A stretch of DNA of 64,000 nt from Bacteroidota bacterium (GCA_016868815.1 VGFQ01000003.1:124001-188000); one strand, 5' to 3'. Shown: positions 46,780 to 56,307, numbered from the stretch's first letter. A program made the numbers and translations. The notes: generated by a model not told the origin, from the sequence alone.

Positions 46780-48060
46780 ATGAATGTCCTTCTCCTTGGG
46801 TCTGGCGGCCGGGAGCACGCCCTTGCCTGGAAGATCCGGCAAAGCGCCCTTTGTGGGGCGTTGTATATTGCGCCCGGTAATGCCGGCACGGCGCAGTGTG
46901 GGACCAATGTGGACCTAGATCCCCTCGATTTCTCTGCCCTTGGGCGTTTCTGTCTGGAACAGTCTGTCCGTATGATGGTCGTAGGCCCGGAGGAGCCGCT
47001 AGTGCGCGGCATAGTCGACTTTTTCGCGGCGGATGCGGCGCTGCAGCAGATCGCAGTGATCGGCCCTTCTGCCCGCGGCGCACAGCTGGAAGGTAGCAAA
47101 GCCTTTGCCAAGGCCTTCATGCAGCGCCATGGGATCCCTACTGCCGACTACCGGGAATTCGATCTGTCCAATTACAGCGCAGGGGTGGAGTACCTGAAGA
47201 CCCATGCCTTACCGGTGGTGCTGAAGGCTGACGGGCTGGCAGCCGGCAAAGGGGTGGTGATTGCGCAGTCTCATTTAGAAGCCATCGCCGAGCTCGAGCT
47301 GATGCTGCCCTATGCCAAGTTCGGAGAGGCCAGCCGGAAGGTGGTGGTGGAAGAATACCTCGACGGCATCGAGCTGAGCCTATTCGTCGTGACAGACGGC
47401 AACGACTACCTCATCCTGCCAGAGGCGAAAGACTACAAGCGCATCGGAGAGGGCGATACGGGCCTGAACACGGGTGGCATGGGCGCGGTGAGCCCAGTGC
47501 CGTTTGCCGACGCGGCCTTTCTCGAGAAAGTCCGCACCCGCATCGTAGAGCCCACCATCCAAGGCATCCGCCAGGAGGGCATCGAATATCGGGGCTTTCT
47601 GTTCATCGGGCTCACGAAGGTGGGCGACGACCCCTACGTCATCGAGTACAACTGTCGGATGGGGGACCCCGAGACCGAGGTGGTCATATTGCGGCTGCAG
47701 AACGACCTGCTGGCGCTGCTGCAAGACCTGGCCGCCGGCCGGCTGGCAGCGTCACAGGTGCATACCGACCCCCGTGCGGCTGCTACGGTCGTACTCGTCA
47801 GCGGCGGTTACCCGGGGCCATATGAGAAAGGCATGGAAGTCGACGGGCTGGACATCCTTCGCGAAGACGACGTCCTCGTGTTTCATGCCGGCACGCAGGA
47901 GCAGGAACAGAAGATCCTCACCTCCGGTGGGCGCGTCCTGGCCGTGAGCGCCTATGGGGAGGATATCCCCGGGGCGGTACGCCGTTCGCTCCGCATCATA
48001 GATTTCATCGGATTTGACGGCATGTACTTTCGACGGGATATCGGACACGAATTCCTTTGA
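46780..48060 (+). CDS. purD: Phosphoribosylamine--glycine ligase
   Basis: This 426-residue ATP-grasp enzyme makes GAR in purine synthesis. It starts with MNVLLLGSGGREHALAWKI. ATP-grasp features are VLKADGLAAGKGVVIA, EEYLDGIELSLFVVTDG, GLNTGGMGAVSPVP and YNCRMGDPETEVV. The start at 46780 fits the family exactly. A near -7 match (TATCTTTA) lies around 46708 in the divergent gap to the POT-like gene. Confidence 0.97.
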   Translation: MNVLLLGSGGREHALAWKIRQSALCGALYIAPGNAGTAQCGTNVDLDPLDFSALGRFCLEQSVRMMVVGPEEPLVRGIVDFFAADAALQQIAVIGPSARGAQLEGSKAFAKAFMQRHGIPTADYREFDLSNYSAGVEYLKTHALPVVLKADGLAAGKGVVIAQSHLEAIAELELMLPYAKFGEASRKVVVEEYLDGIELSLFVVTDGNDYLILPEAKDYKRIGEGDTGLNTGGMGAVSPVPFADAAFLEKVRTRIVEPTIQGIRQEGIEYRGFLFIGLTKVGDDPYVIEYNCRMGDPETEVVILRLQNDLLALLQDLAAGRLAASQVHTDPRAAATVVLVSGGYPGPYEKGMEVDGLDILREDDVLVFHAGTQEQEQKILTSGGRVLAVSAYGEDIPGAVRRSLRIIDFIGFDGMYFRRDIGHEFL

Positions 48061-48182
48061 CCTGCCTAGACTGCCCTGCATTTGCCGGGGATCGGCTGTT
48101 CGGTAATTTTTGAATGGAATATTCGATTGATTTACGGAAGTTTGTGTGCGCGACTGAAAAAAATCTATATCTGCCTGTCCTG

Positions 48183-49208
48183 ATGTCTCTCTTTAATTTA
48201 TTCACACAGAATATTGCCATCGACCTGGGCACTGCCAACACGCTGATCATCCACAACGACGAGATCGTGGTGAATGAGCCCTCGATCGTGGCGCTGGACA
48301 GGAACAATCCAAAGAACCTCTTGGCGGTGGGCAAGAAGGCCCTCATGATGCATGAGAAGACCCATGAGAGCATCCGGACCGTCCGCCCGCTGAAAGACGG
48401 AGTCATCGCTGACTTCAACGCCGCCGAGCTGATGATCCGGGAGATGATCAAGATGATTTATCCCAAGAAGCCGCTCCTCCCGCCAAGCTGGCGGATGATG
48501 ATCTGTATACCATCCAGCATCACGGAGGTGGAGAAGCGCGCGGTGCGTGACAGTGCCGAGCAGGCTGGCGCCAAAGAAGTCTACCTACTGCATGAGCCCA
48601 TGGCCGCGGCCCTGGGTATCGGCATCGACGTAGAGGAGCCCGTGGGAAATATGATCATCGACATCGGAGGCGGCACGACGGGCATCACCGTCATAGCCCT
48701 GGCGGGCATCGTCTGCGACCAGTCGATTCGTATTGCTGGCGACGAGTTGACGGCCGACATCATGGAAGCACTGCGCCGCTACCACAGCCTGCTGATCGGA
48801 GAGCGCACGGCCGAACAGATCAAGATCCAGGTGGGGGCTGCCACCAAAGACCTTGACAACCCGCCGGACGACGTCCCCGTCAATGGCCGGGATCTGGTGA
48901 CTGGTATCCCCAAGCAGATCATGGTCAGCTATCAGGAGATTGCGGATGCCCTGGAGAAGTCGGTATTTAAAATCGAAGAAGCCATCCTCAAGGCGCTGGA
49001 GACGACGCCCCCGGAGTTGGCTTCCGACATCTACAAGCGCGGTCTCTACCTCACGGGCGGTGGCGCCTTGCTGAAGGGGTTAGACAAACGCCTCAGCCAG
49101 AAGATTAAGCTGCCGGTGCATATAGCCAACGATCCGCTGAAGAGTGTCGTCCGGGGAACCGGCATCGCGCTGCAAAACTACAAGCGCTATCCGTTCATCA
49201 TGCGGTGA
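48183..49208 (+). CDS. mreB: Rod-shape-determining actin homologue MreB
   Basis: This 341-residue actin-like ATPase polymerises beneath the membrane and guides the elongasome. Phosphate 1 motif IAIDLGTANTLI, connect and phosphate 2 motif MIIDIGGGTTGITVIAL, and adenosine motif GLYLTGGGALLKGLDKRLSQ are all present. An amphipathic SLFNLFTQN N-terminus begins at the ATG at 48183, giving the usual length; the longer frame from 48114 is not family-like. It heads the mreBCD-mrdA-rodA cluster. Confidence 0.97.
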   Translation: MSLFNLFTQNIAIDLGTANTLIIHNDEIVVNEPSIVALDRNNPKNLLAVGKKALMMHEKTHESIRTVRPLKDGVIADFNAAELMIREMIKMIYPKKPLLPPSWRMMICIPSSITEVEKRAVRDSAEQAGAKEVYLLHEPMAAALGIGIDVEEPVGNMIIDIGGGTTGITVIALAGIVCDQSIRIAGDELTADIMEALRRYHSLLIGERTAEQIKIQVGAATKDLDNPPDDVPVNGRDLVTGIPKQIMVSYQEIADALEKSVFKIEEAILKALETTPPELASDIYKRGLYLTGGGALLKGLDKRLSQKIKLPVHIANDPLKSVVRGTGIALQNYKRYPFIMR

Positions 49209-49271
49209 TTGTCCTTCGCTGCTGGCCCCTTCGCGTATCTTCGGATCTGTTGGGCATATAGCTGAGCCGCT

Positions 49272-50111
49272 ATGAATATTATCCTTTTACTGATTCGTCG
49301 GAATGTCACGCTGGTTATCTTTTTAGCCTTGCAGGCCCTCTCGCTGACGATGCTCTTCCGCTTTAACCGCTATCACAAGTCCATCGTCAGCGCTTTGTAC
49401 AATGAGATGGCCGGAAGTGTAAACCTCCGCTACGATGGCATCTTGCGTTATTTTTCCCTGCGGGCACAGAACGAAGAGCTGCTCCGGCAGAATACCCGCT
49501 TGCTGAATGAGCTACGGTCGAACTTTGACCGTCCCGACACGGCGCGCCTGACCGCGCCCCTTGGCAAAGAGCCGGACCGGCGCTTCCTTTTTCTCCCCGC
49601 CAAAGTCATCAGCAACCAGGTGTCCGCCCGGAAGAATTATATCCTGCTGCATCGCGGGGCAGCGCAGGGGGTCGCCGTGAACATGGCGGTCGTCTCGCCG
49701 GCCGGCGTGGTGGGCACCGTGGTGCAAACCAGTCCAAACATGTGCCTGGCGATGAGTCTGCTGCATGCACAGTCGAAAGTGGTGGCGGTGTTGAAGAAGG
49801 GCAGCGGTTTCGGCGAAGTCTTCTGGGATGGCCTGGACCCGCGGTTTTTGACGCTGGCAAAACTGCCGCAGACGGTCAGGGTCTCCCGGGGCGATACCGT
49901 CGTGACGAGCAGCTATTCAGACAAATACCCCCCTGGTTACATTATTGGAGTTGTCGATAAGGTGATGAACGACCAGGGGACGAACACCTATAACCTGCGG
50001 GTGCAGTCGGCCGTCGAATTCCAGTCGCTGCAGCATGCCTTTGTCGTTGCGAACCTGCAGGCCATCGAGATGGATTCCCTGACCCGAAAATTACAGGATC
50101 CCAATGACTGA
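49272..50111 (+). CDS. mreC: Rod shape-determining protein MreC
   Basis: This 279-residue bitopic protein has a TM helix at about 10-30, a coiled coil at about 60-95 and a periplasmic two-barrel domain. The domain contains KNYILLHRGAAQGVAVNMAVV and GVVGTVVQTSPNMCLAMSLLH, followed by the VVTSSYSDKYPPGYIIGVV stretch. It links MreB to PBP2 and RodA. It overlaps mreD by eight bases. Confidence 0.94.
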   Translation: MNIILLLIRRNVTLVIFLALQALSLTMLFRFNRYHKSIVSALYNEMAGSVNLRYDGILRYFSLRAQNEELLRQNTRLLNELRSNFDRPDTARLTAPLGKEPDRRFLFLPAKVISNQVSARKNYILLHRGAAQGVAVNMAVVSPAGVVGTVVQTSPNMCLAMSLLHAQSKVVAVLKKGSGFGEVFWDGLDPRFLTLAKLPQTVRVSRGDTVVTSSYSDKYPPGYIIGVVDKVMNDQGTNTYNLRVQSAVEFQSLQHAFVVANLQAIEMDSLTRKLQDPND

Positions 50112-50631
50112 GATCATGCGATCTGTGTGGAGGGCGCTGGCCTTTTTGGCCGTACAGGTCTTACTGTTGGACAGCATCCCTCCACTGCACCGGTTCCTGA
50201 CGCCCAGCATCTATCTGCTCTTTCTGCTATGGCTTCCGCTGCGTGTCGGTCAGCTGCAGCTGCTCTTTCTCTCTTTCGTATACGGCTCTGTGATGGATAT
50301 GTTCTCACATACCCCCGGCTTGCATGCCTCTGCCTGCATCTGGGTGGCTTTTGCCCGGCCGGGCCTGATCCAGCTGCTCATGCCACGGCAGGAGGAGGAT
50401 GCCATTCGCGTCGAGCCTTCGCTGCTCAGCATGGGACTGGTCCCATATGCCACCTACCTCCTGCTGCTGACGTTGCTGCATCATGGGTGGGTGGTATTCC
50501 TGGAATGGCTTGACCTGGGAGACCTCGTATATTTTTTCATCAAAGTCCTGGCCACCACCCTGCTCAGCCTGTTGATGATGGCGGTCACAGAGTTGGCATT
50601 CCGCCGGGATCCGGCAGATGACAGGAGATAA
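50104..50631 (+). CDS. mreD: Rod shape-determining protein MreD
   Basis: This 175-residue membrane protein has about five hydrophobic helices, with FLTPSIYLLFLLWLP and FLSFVYGSVMDMFSHTPGLH, typical of MreD. It starts inside the last codons of mreC and leads into mrdA 30 bases later. Sequence conservation in MreD is low, so the call depends on topology and position. Confidence 0.9.
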   Translation: MTEIMRSVWRALAFLAVQVLLLDSIPPLHRFLTPSIYLLFLLWLPLRVGQLQLLFLSFVYGSVMDMFSHTPGLHASACIWVAFARPGLIQLLMPRQEEDAIRVEPSLLSMGLVPYATYLLLLTLLHHGWVVFLEWLDLGDLVYFFIKVLATTLLSLLMMAVTELAFRRDPADDRR

Positions 50632-50661
50632 ACCCACTAAAAAAACCTTCGCTGGCGGACT

Positions 50662-52773
50662 ATGGCAAACCTACGGTACACGGAGCCTCGCATGAATGTC
50701 ATCATGGCGATCCTCTGTACTGTGTTCGGCATTCTCCTCGTCCGACTCTTCTTCCTGCAGGTGCTCTCCCCGGAGTATTCGATGCTGGCCATGGGCAACG
50801 CCGTCTACCGGAAGGTCATCTATCCCGACCGCGGCATCATGTTTGACCGCAAGGGCCGCCCCATCCTGGAGAATACCACCACCCGGGATCTGATGGTCCT
50901 GCCCAGCAAGCTGAAGAAGTCGGACATCCCCGACATATGCCGCATCCTAGGCATCGACACGATCGAGTACCGGCAGCGGCTAATCAATGCCATCGTCAAG
51001 AATGGACGCTACCGTCCCTCCGTCTTTGAGCCGACCCTCAGTGTCGACAAGTCGGTCAAGCTGCAGGAGAATGCATACCTCTTCGAGCCTGGCTTCTACC
51101 TGCAGGAACGCCCCATCCGCACCTATCCCTACCATGCCGCCGCTCAGATCCTTGGTTATATTGGCGAGGTGGACTCCAACATCCTGCGTCGAACAAACTA
51201 CTTCTATCAGATGGGCGACTATCTGGGACTGAACGGCATCGAACGCTACTATGAGCGAGTGCTCATGGGCGAGCGGGGTGTGTCTTACCAGCTCCGCGAC
51301 AACAAGAATCGCATCATGGGCGCCTATGAGGGCGGGCAGTATGACACTGCTGCTCGGGCAGGGAAAAATCTGCGCTCCTACCTGGACATCGACATTCAAC
51401 AGCTGGCAGAGCGTTTCTTCGCCAACAAGCTGGGCGCCGTCGTCGCCATCGAGCCCAGCACCGGCGGCATCATCGCCATGGCCAGTGGCCCTACCTACGA
51501 CCCTAACCAGCTGACAGGCGGTGATCGGCGGCGCAACTTCTCCTACCTGCTTTCGGATACGGCCAGGCCCCTGTTCAACCGCGCCATCAAAGGGCAATAT
51601 CCGCCGGGTTCTACCATCAAGCCTATGGGTGCCCTCATCGCCTTGGATGAGGGAGTCATCTCCCCCGATTTCGGCTATGGCTGCACTGGTGCCTATCATT
51701 CCTGCGGACGCCCCATCCGCTGCACCCATGCCGGCGGCGGTCATGCCTCAGACCTGCGGACTGCCATGGCCAACTCCTGCAACGCCTATTTTAGTCATAT
51801 ATTCCGCCTCTCGGTCGACAAGCCCGCTTACAAAAATGTGCAGGTTGGCTATGACCGCTGGAAGCAGTATGCCAACGCCTTTGGGATGGGTACTCGGCTA
51901 GGGGTCGACCTGCCGAGTGAAGATAAGGGGATGATCGTCGACACCAGTTTCTACAACCGGCTATACCGCGGCGTCTGGAACTCCTGCAACAATGTATTCC
52001 TCGGCATCGGTCAGGGAGAGTTGACGGCGACACCACTGCAGATGGCCAACCTCATGTGCATCATCGCCAACAAGGGGCATTACTATACCCCGCATTTTGT
52101 CTCATCCATCGATAGCGGCGGGGCAGCAGACACCATGCTGGCGCCATTTCGCATCCGCCATGAGGTCACCCATATTTCCCCCAAGGCCTATGAGGCTGTC
52201 CAGCTAGGCATGCAGGATGTCGTGGAACGGGGTACCGCCCGGGTAGCGCGCCTGCAAGGCATCTCTGTAGCAGCCAAGACGGGCACGGCAGAGAACTATG
52301 GCATCATCCATGGCAAGCGCGTCAAGCTCGATGACCATTCCTGGTTCGTGGCCTTTGCCCCCCGGGAGGCGCCGCGCATCGCTATTGCCGTGATTGTCGA
52401 AAATGCAGGTTTTGGCGCAACGTGGGCAGGCCCCATCGCCTCCCTGCTCATAGAGAAATACCTCACCGATTCTCTCCGGTCTGAGCGACTTGCAGAGGTC
52501 GAGCGGATCGCTGCCAAGGAGATCCTGCTGCCCGTCATCAAACAAAAACGCAAGCGGATGGATTCCCTCTGGCGTGCGCGATTGCTGGGCAAGGGCCTCT
52601 ATGCCGACGCGGCCCCCCCGGCCCCTCGCCCAAGAACCCTAAATCTCCAAAGTCCTGGAAGGCCCGTTCGCCTCCGGGCAGACACCCCGCTCCCGCCCGC
52701 TCGCTCCTTGCCTGCTGGCAGGGGTCACCTGGCCACGCCCCTGCTGCCGCTCTCCTCCAAGCGAGTGCCATGA
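50662..52773 (+). CDS. mrdA: Penicillin-binding protein 2 (elongasome transpeptidase)
   Basis: This 703-residue class B PBP cross-links peptidoglycan during elongation. It has an N-terminal TM at about 15-35, the pedestal domain, and the transpeptidase domain with Ser317 in GSTIK, SCN at 372-374 and KTG from Lys539. The Arg/Pro-rich C-terminal tail (last 70 residues) is unusual and probably disordered. Its stop overlaps rodA by four bases (ATGA). Confidence 0.96.
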   Translation: MANLRYTEPRMNVIMAILCTVFGILLVRLFFLQVLSPEYSMLAMGNAVYRKVIYPDRGIMFDRKGRPILENTTTRDLMVLPSKLKKSDIPDICRILGIDTIEYRQRLINAIVKNGRYRPSVFEPTLSVDKSVKLQENAYLFEPGFYLQERPIRTYPYHAAAQILGYIGEVDSNILRRTNYFYQMGDYLGLNGIERYYERVLMGERGVSYQLRDNKNRIMGAYEGGQYDTAARAGKNLRSYLDIDIQQLAERFFANKLGAVVAIEPSTGGIIAMASGPTYDPNQLTGGDRRRNFSYLLSDTARPLFNRAIKGQYPPGSTIKPMGALIALDEGVISPDFGYGCTGAYHSCGRPIRCTHAGGGHASDLRTAMANSCNAYFSHIFRLSVDKPAYKNVQVGYDRWKQYANAFGMGTRLGVDLPSEDKGMIVDTSFYNRLYRGVWNSCNNVFLGIGQGELTATPLQMANLMCIIANKGHYYTPHFVSSIDSGGAADTMLAPFRIRHEVTHISPKAYEAVQLGMQDVVERGTARVARLQGISVAAKTGTAENYGIIHGKRVKLDDHSWFVAFAPREAPRIAIAVIVENAGFGATWAGPIASLLIEKYLTDSLRSERLAEVERIAAKEILLPVIKQKRKRMDSLWRARLLGKGLYADAAPPAPRPRTLNLQSPGRPVRLRADTPLPPARSLPAGRGHLATPLLPLSSKRVP

Positions 52774-54107
52774 TGCCGAAAAAAATTGATACACAGATAC
52801 GGACCGACTGGGTGCTTATCCTCCTCTATTTTGTGCTGGCGGGGATGGGTGTGATGAGCATCTTTGCCACCACGCTGAATACGGAGAATGTCTGGCAGGG
52901 GTTTCTCTCGCTCCGGACCGACTACAGCCGGCAGAGCCTCTTTCTCCTGCTGTCTGTCGTGGCGGGCACCCTCATCATCCTCACCGACAGCAAGGTCTTT
53001 ACGACCACCGCCTATCTGGCCTATGGGCTGGGCATACTGCTCATGCTCCTGGTATTCCCCTTCCACACAGAAGTCAAAGGGACCCGCTCCATCCTGCGCC
53101 TCGGCAGCTTTCAACTGCAGCCTGCCGAAGTCTGCAAGCTGTTCGTCAACCTAGCGCTGGCCAAGTACATCGCCAGGACAGAGACCGACATACGTCTTCT
53201 GCGCGACCAGCTCTGGACAGCTGCCATCATCCTGCTGCCTGCCCTCCTCAGCGTGCTGCAGAGTGAGACGGGGCTTGCCCTGGTCTATCTGGCCTTCTTC
53301 CTGGTCAGCTACCGTCAGGGAATGTCGTCGTTGGTCCTCATTATTGGAGCCAGCCTGGCAGCCCTCGGCATCGCCACGCTGCTGCTAGACCCCAACCTGC
53401 TGGCCGCCCTCCTCACCGCCATCGCAGCCATTGCCCTCTGGCTACTGCGCAAGCCGATGCGTCGGAACCGGTCGTTGCTTTTCCTGGTGCTCGGTGCATG
53501 GGCCTTCTCGGTCGGCTTCCAAAGGGTGGCCGTGCCGCTGTTCTTTGAAAATGTCCTCAAACCCTATCAGGTGCAGCGCATCTATTCCACCGTGGGGCGG
53601 GACATGCCCATCGATCCCAGCCGCATGACGGCAGAAGATATCCGGCGCATCGAAGACCGAAAGAAAGCCACCTCCTACAATGTAACCCAGAGTAAGATTG
53701 CCATTGGTTCTGGAGGGTGGACGGGGAAAGGCCTACTCAAAGGTACTCAGACACGTTACGACTTCGTACCCGAGCAACGGACCGATTTCATCTTCTGTAC
53801 GATCGGGGAGGGATTTGGTTTTCTAGGCAGTGCCGCCCTGCTGCTCGTCTACTTGCTGATGCTATGGCGGATCGTCCAGCTCGCCGAGCGTCAGAGAAGC
53901 GTCTTCAGTACCTGCTATGCCTATGGCGTGGCATCGGTCATCTTTTTCCATGTCATGATCAACATCGGCATGACCATCGGCCTCGTCCCTGTCATCGGGA
54001 TTCCGCTGCCCTTCATGAGCTATGGCGGCACCGCCCTGCTCACCTTTTCCATCATGCTGGCTATCCTCATACGACTGGATGTCGACCGGAATGCCGTGTT
54101 GAAATAG
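52770..54107 (+). CDS. rodA: Rod shape-determining SEDS glycosyltransferase RodA
   Basis: This 445-residue membrane enzyme polymerises lipid II and partners with PBP2. About ten TM segments are visible. SEDS motifs are GTRSILRLGSFQLQPAEVCK, QSETGLALVYLAFF and the C-terminal PLPFMSYGGTALLTFS; QRTDFIFCTIGEGFGFLG is another marker. The extracytoplasmic loop at about 265-330 holds a charged segment and makes the protein longer than E. coli RodA (370). The start overlaps the mrdA stop. Confidence 0.96.
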   Translation: MMPKKIDTQIRTDWVLILLYFVLAGMGVMSIFATTLNTENVWQGFLSLRTDYSRQSLFLLLSVVAGTLIILTDSKVFTTTAYLAYGLGILLMLLVFPFHTEVKGTRSILRLGSFQLQPAEVCKLFVNLALAKYIARTETDIRLLRDQLWTAAIILLPALLSVLQSETGLALVYLAFFLVSYRQGMSSLVLIIGASLAALGIATLLLDPNLLAALLTAIAAIALWLLRKPMRRNRSLLFLVLGAWAFSVGFQRVAVPLFFENVLKPYQVQRIYSTVGRDMPIDPSRMTAEDIRRIEDRKKATSYNVTQSKIAIGSGGWTGKGLLKGTQTRYDFVPEQRTDFIFCTIGEGFGFLGSAALLLVYLLMLWRIVQLAERQRSVFSTCYAYGVASVIFFHVMINIGMTIGLVPVIGIPLPFMSYGGTALLTFSIMLAILIRLDVDRNAVLK

Positions 54108-54151
54108 CCCATGCCTACGGACGCCTTGAAACCGATTGAACCTGATGGACC

Positions 54152-54898
54152 ATGACGGTATATCCCCTTTCGGAAGGCGCTTTCACCATCGACGCTTCAA
54201 AGCGGTTTATCCCCTTCGACCCGGGAAGCGACCGCCTGGAGCAACGCCCCAAAGGCAGCCTGCTGGTAGAGATTCAGCCTTTCTGCGTCGTCACCCGCTC
54301 TGAGGTGGTGGTGCTCGACACCGGCCTTGGGCAGAAAGGCCCTGACGGGACGCTACAGATTCATCAGAATCTTGCACAAGCTGGACTCTCAGCGACCGAC
54401 GTCAGCTGGGTACTGCTCTCCCACCTTCATGCCGACCATGCCGGCGGCATCGGGCTTGACCTCTCAACCTCCGGGGAGCAGCGATTGGCTTTCCCCCAGG
54501 CCCGCTATTGCGTGCAGCGCCAAGAATTGGAGCATGCCTATCGGCAGGGAGGGCCTTCTTATCATCCCCGGGAACTCGAAGTGCTGGCCTCCAGCGACCA
54601 ACTGCTGCTACTCGATGGCGATGGTCAGTTGGGGACTGGTATCCGATATGCCCGAAGCGGTGGCCATGCGCCCAATCACCAGGTCTTCTGGCTGGAAGAG
54701 CAGGGACAGACACTATTCTTTGGCGGCGATGAAGCCCCCCAACTGCAGCAGATGAAACACCGCTTCATCGCCAAATATGATTTCGATGGGCGCCGGGCGA
54801 TGGAGCTCCGAAAGGCATGGTGGGAACAAGGGAGGTGGGAGGCTTGGACATTCCTGTTCTATCACGACCTAAAGTCGCCAACCGCTGTGCCCGGATAG
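54152..54898 (+). CDS. MBL-fold metallo-hydrolase
   Basis: This 248-residue protein has the metallo-beta-lactamase fold: VVVLDTGLGQKGPDG, the metal motif HLHADHAGG (His-x-His-x-Asp-His), RSGGHAPNHQVFW and a C-terminal His near FLFYHD. No substrate-specific domain is visible; lactonase-like or glyoxalase-like roles are possible. It is 44 bases after rodA and may be a passenger of that operon. No plus-strand terminator with a clear T-run follows. Confidence 0.85.
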   Translation: MTVYPLSEGAFTIDASKRFIPFDPGSDRLEQRPKGSLLVEIQPFCVVTRSEVVVLDTGLGQKGPDGTLQIHQNLAQAGLSATDVSWVLLSHLHADHAGGIGLDLSTSGEQRLAFPQARYCVQRQELEHAYRQGGPSYHPRELEVLASSDQLLLLDGDGQLGTGIRYARSGGHAPNHQVFWLEEQGQTLFFGGDEAPQLQQMKHRFIAKYDFDGRRAMELRKAWWEQGRWEAWTFLFYHDLKSPTAVPG

Positions 54899-54911
54899 GG
54901 CTGGATATAAA

Positions 54912-54941
54912 AAAGAGGGCTGGCCCTAGAAAGAGCCAGCC
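54912..54941 (-). terminator. Intrinsic terminator for the sigma-factor operon
   Basis: On the reverse strand GGCTGGC (54941-54935) pairs with GCCAGCC (54924-54918) around a 10-base loop, followed by CTC and a run of T residues reaching 54910. The orientation fits the end of the minus-strand transcript that includes the CpxP-like gene. Confidence 0.7.
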
Positions 54942-55082
54942 GTTGCTAACCTATGAAAAACACCATTACTAAAGTACATATATGCCATATCTCCACAATA
55001 GCAGATTCTATTCTTTTTCTGGCTGAAGGAATGGTAAACGGTTTTTTCGCCATCCCCTCCAGTAGGCGGGAAACCTTCTTGC

Positions 55083-55121
55083 ATAAAGAATTCCTTGATG
55101 GGTTGTCAAGGGATTCTTTAT
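55083..55121. repeat. Long near-perfect inverted repeat after the CpxP-like gene
   Basis: A 16-base arm (55083-55098) pairs with 55106-55121 around a 7-base loop; the only mismatch is T/G, a wobble pair in RNA. There is no T-run after it on either strand, so it is not a standard terminator. It sits 16 bases past the CpxP-like stop codon. It could be an mRNA-stabilising hairpin, a protein-binding palindrome or one copy of a dispersed repeat. Confidence 0.6.
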
Positions 55122-55136
55122 ACGCAGCATGGCTGA

Positions 55137-55601
55137 TCAGAAGCCACCTCCGCCGGGGAAGTTGGGTCCACGCTTTTGCAGTCGCTGTTGCATCATGGGC
55201 CGCCGGCCAGCCGTTTTATTTCGAAGTTCTACGGCATTTTTGACTTTTTGGCGGAACTGTTCTTCGCTGGAGAACACGGAGGGGCCTCTCTCGGCTCCCA
55301 GCACACGGGTGAAATCTGGCCGGTATTTTTTGCGAAGGTCCAGGACTTTCTGCTGTCTGTCGAGCGGGTCGGTCAGGGCAGTATTGGTGATGACGGCTTT
55401 GACTTCTTCGCGGTATTTGTTGAATACGGGCCAGAATTTCTGGGCATCTTCTGGGGAAAGGTTGAGCTCCCGGGTGAGATAGGCTACTTCCATGGACTCG
55501 AGCCGTTCGCGGTCAGGTTGCATCCCCCTTAAATGCTTGAGCTGCGCCATGCCGAGGACAGGTGCGAGGCAAAACAGGGTCAGGAGAGTATTGCGTGTCA
55601 T
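55137..55601 (-). CDS. CpxP/Spy-like periplasmic protein
   Basis: This 154-residue exported protein has a signal peptide (RNTLLTLFCLAPVLGMAQ). The mature part is mostly helical and charged: ERLESMEVAYLTRELNLSPE, then QKFWPVFNKYREEVKAV and LRKKYRPDFTRVLGAE. It resembles the LTXXQ-like repeats of CpxP, Spy and zinc-resistance-type proteins seen in Bacteroidota, which often follow a sigma factor/anti-sigma pair. The tail is Gly-rich. The ATG at 55601 is chosen as the signal peptide start. It may be a chaperone or sensor of the sigma system upstream. Confidence 0.75.
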   Translation of the reverse strand: MTRNTLLTLFCLAPVLGMAQLKHLRGMQPDRERLESMEVAYLTRELNLSPEDAQKFWPVFNKYREEVKAVITNTALTDPLDRQQKVLDLRKKYRPDFTRVLGAERGPSVFSSEEQFRQKVKNAVELRNKTAGRRPMMQQRLQKRGPNFPGGGGF

Positions 55602-55632
55602 ATCAGGGGTGTTTGATAAATGTAAGGTCTGT

Positions 55633-56307
55633 TTAGGGAAAGGACAGGCTGGTCTCATTGGCAAAGGCGAGGAGTGTGGCTGCTGGCAGGGCCGCGAGGC
55701 TGCTGTCGAGGCAGGTCATATCTCCCAGTACGATGGCCTGCACGGCCTCCTCCCAGGAGGCCTCCCGGCCGATGCGCTCGCTGCCCGCTTCTGTATCGGC
55801 GAGGTAGCCTGTGAGCGAAGCTTCATCCACGGACTCCAGGGGGAACAGGGAGGTGTCAAGGGTGAGTGAGGTGTCTTGTAATGCTGCAGGCTGGGTCTGC
55901 AGGCGCAGCAGCCAGGTGGCCATGCCCAGCAACAGCCAGGCGGCAGCGACGCGCAGTGGCTTCCACTGTCGGATCTTTGGTAGGGTCTCCTTCGGGTCTT
56001 CCGGACTGCTGACTGTCTGGGCGGGACGCAGGCTGGCTGTCACCCGGGGCAGGCCGACGAGGGGAGGCGCCTGAAAAGGCATGGCCCGGTCAGCAGCGGC
56101 CAGGCGCGGTGCGAGGAGCTGGATCTCCCGGCCAGGGATAGGCGCTCTGTTGTCCGCATCGGCTTCCTGGATGTGCTGAAGGGTGGCCAGTACGACCGAC
56201 TCGAAATAGCCCGCCGGCAAGGCATAGGGCATCTCGCGGGGGCTGTCTGTCAGCAGACTGCCCCAGTCGCTTAATTCCTGACGGCAAATGGCGGAACGTC
56301 TCTCCAT
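55633..56307 (-). CDS. Anti-sigma-like single-pass membrane protein
   Basis: This 224-residue protein has a cytoplasmic N-terminus (about 1-115), one TM helix (VAAAWLLLGMATWLLRL, about 119-136) and a periplasmic tail. The N-terminal SPREMPYALPAGYFESVV segment resembles the PY-x-x-P-x-GYFE motif of Bacteroidota anti-sigma-like proteins. No zinc HxxxCxxC anti-sigma motif is visible. It lies 35 bases after the ECF sigma gene and 31 bases before the CpxP-like start, so all three probably form one regulatory unit. Confidence 0.7.
   Translation of the reverse strand: MERRSAICRQELSDWGSLLTDSPREMPYALPAGYFESVVLATLQHIQEADADNRAPIPGREIQLLAPRLAAADRAMPFQAPPLVGLPRVTASLRPAQTVSSPEDPKETLPKIRQWKPLRVAAAWLLLGMATWLLRLQTQPAALQDTSLTLDTSLFPLESVDEASLTGYLADTEAGSERIGREASWEEAVQAIVLGDMTCLDSSLAALPAATLLAFANETSLSFP

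Noticed and set aside
54953..55243. Plus-strand ORF of 96 codons after the MBL-fold gene
   Set aside because: It crosses the terminator-proximal hairpin region, overlaps the 3' end of the CpxP-like gene on the other strand and has no recognisable domain or signal.
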